Below are positions 7,271 through 7,794 of a stretch of DNA of 7,794 bases, in pieces; positions within the stretch are counted from its first letter, which is position 1; every line of letters begins with the position of its first letter. A program made the position numbers and the translations under genes. Source of the stretch: Akkermansia muciniphila (lineage in GTDB: Bacteria > Verrucomicrobiota > Verrucomicrobiia > Verrucomicrobiales > Akkermansiaceae). The stretch spans positions 1-7,794 of the forward strand of contig CALPMD020000050.1 of assembly GCA_943324575.2 (NCBI GenBank), written 5' to 3'. The notes beneath the pieces are model-generated. The model saw only the letters and a program-made list of their open reading frames with translations. It ran no database searches and was not told where the DNA came from.

Positions 7271-7794
7271 TCATCCAGCCTTTGCGGCCAATAGTAAAAA
7301 TGGCGCGGGGCGGCGGGTGCCGACAGCGCCATACTTGGCGATTCGCCAGCCGTGGGTGGCGAGCGCAGCCATCCAGGATTCCACCGCCACAGCCTCTGCC
7401 GCGCCGGCGGGGTGGCCGGGATAACAGACGACGCTGAGCACGCCGCCAGGCTTGAGGAGATCGACCGCAACGGCGAGGGCAGTTAGCGTTTCGTTAGATT
7501 CGGTGGTGAGGTCGTGGTTTTCGCCGGGCAGGTAGCCAAGATTGAACATGACCACCGCGACCGATCCCACGGCGGCCTGGCGGCCCATGGCAGCGTGCGA
7601 TTCGAGAAAAAAATCCACGCGTTCCGCTAGGCTGGCAGCCTCTAAACGCGCGCGGGCGGAGGCCAGCGCAGCAGTTTGAACGTCGAAGGCCAGTACTTTC
7701 CCCGCGGCACCGACACAGTCTGCTAGAAAAAGGGTATCGTGGCCATTGCCCGTCGTGGCGTCGATGGCGAGGTCGCCTTCGCCAATCAACGGCT
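7271..7794 (-). CDS. mnmM: YtqB/MnmM-type SAM-dependent methyltransferase, 5' end cut by window edge
   Basis: Class I Rossmann methyltransferase of the family long annotated as rRNA methylase (YtqB). B. subtilis YtqB was, as I recall, shown to be MnmM, which methylates 5-aminomethyl-2-thiouridine at the tRNA wobble position. Counting from the codon at 7789, the SAM-binding loop is IDATTGNGHDTLFLA (9-23), the acidic residue after strand 2 is Asp36 in AFDVQ, the family motif FNLGYLPG is 82-89, and YPGHPAG is 123-129. There is no membrane segment or signal. The frame stays open to the window edge; the TTG at 7789 is probably internal, since relatives have about 20 more residues before this point, so the start and promoter lie outside. 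mscL begins 37 bp downstream on the same strand. The family call is firm; the exact substrate is inferred by homology. Confidence 0.88.
   Translation of the reverse strand, partial: PLIGEGDLAIDATTGNGHDTLFLADCVGAAGKVLAFDVQTAALASARARLEAASLAERVDFFLESHAAMGRQAAVGSVAVVMFNLGYLPGENHDLTTESNETLTALAVAVDLLKPGGVLSVVCYPGHPAGAAEAVAVESWMAALATHGWRIAKYGAVGTRRPAPFLLLAAKAG

Overview
The window is about 7.8 kb of GC-rich bacterial chromosome with one plus-strand gene at the left edge and five minus-strand genes after it. Several features suggest Verrucomicrobiota: a stand-alone four-cysteine protein resembling the DR2241 Fe-S domain, a 348-residue GAPDH with a trypanosome-like insertion, weak or absent Shine-Dalgarno sequences, and very GC-rich codons in the large helicase. 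This assignment rests on recognition by eye, not on a database search. I see no rRNA, tRNA, CRISPR array, insertion sequence or phage gene.

Layout: (1) 7-675 (+), a 222-residue protein with C-x5-C and C-x3-C pairs, probably a 4Fe-4S protein of the DR2241 type. (2) 689-723, a strong bidirectional terminator separating the two convergent genes. (3) 746-1792 (-), gap, a phosphorylating GAPDH of glycolysis, with a candidate promoter and AT-rich upstream element at about 1837-1890. (4) 1981-2664 (-), a LolD/MacB/FtsE-type ABC ATPase with no permease gene beside it. (5) 2773-6474 (-), hrpA, a full-length DEAH-box RNA helicase with its C-terminal DUF3418 region. (6) 6475-6810, a 336-bp gap with two hairpins, an imperfect palindrome and three regularly spaced T-tracts. 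(7) 6811-7233 (-), mscL, the large-conductance mechanosensitive channel. (8) 7271-7794 (-), the 3' part of a YtqB/MnmM-type methyltransferase whose 5' end lies outside the window.

The genes do not form one pathway. They cover central carbon metabolism (gap), envelope transport (ABC ATPase), RNA or ribosome quality control (hrpA), osmotic protection (mscL) and probable tRNA modification (mnmM). Likely transcription units are mnmM-mscL (37-bp gap), hrpA with the ABC ATPase (108-bp gap), and gap from its own promoter. I found no clear new multi-gene system. The most interesting points are the Fe-S candidate, the trypanosome-like GAPDH, altered pore-constriction residues in MscL, the orphan LolD-type ATPase and the structured mscL-hrpA spacer.
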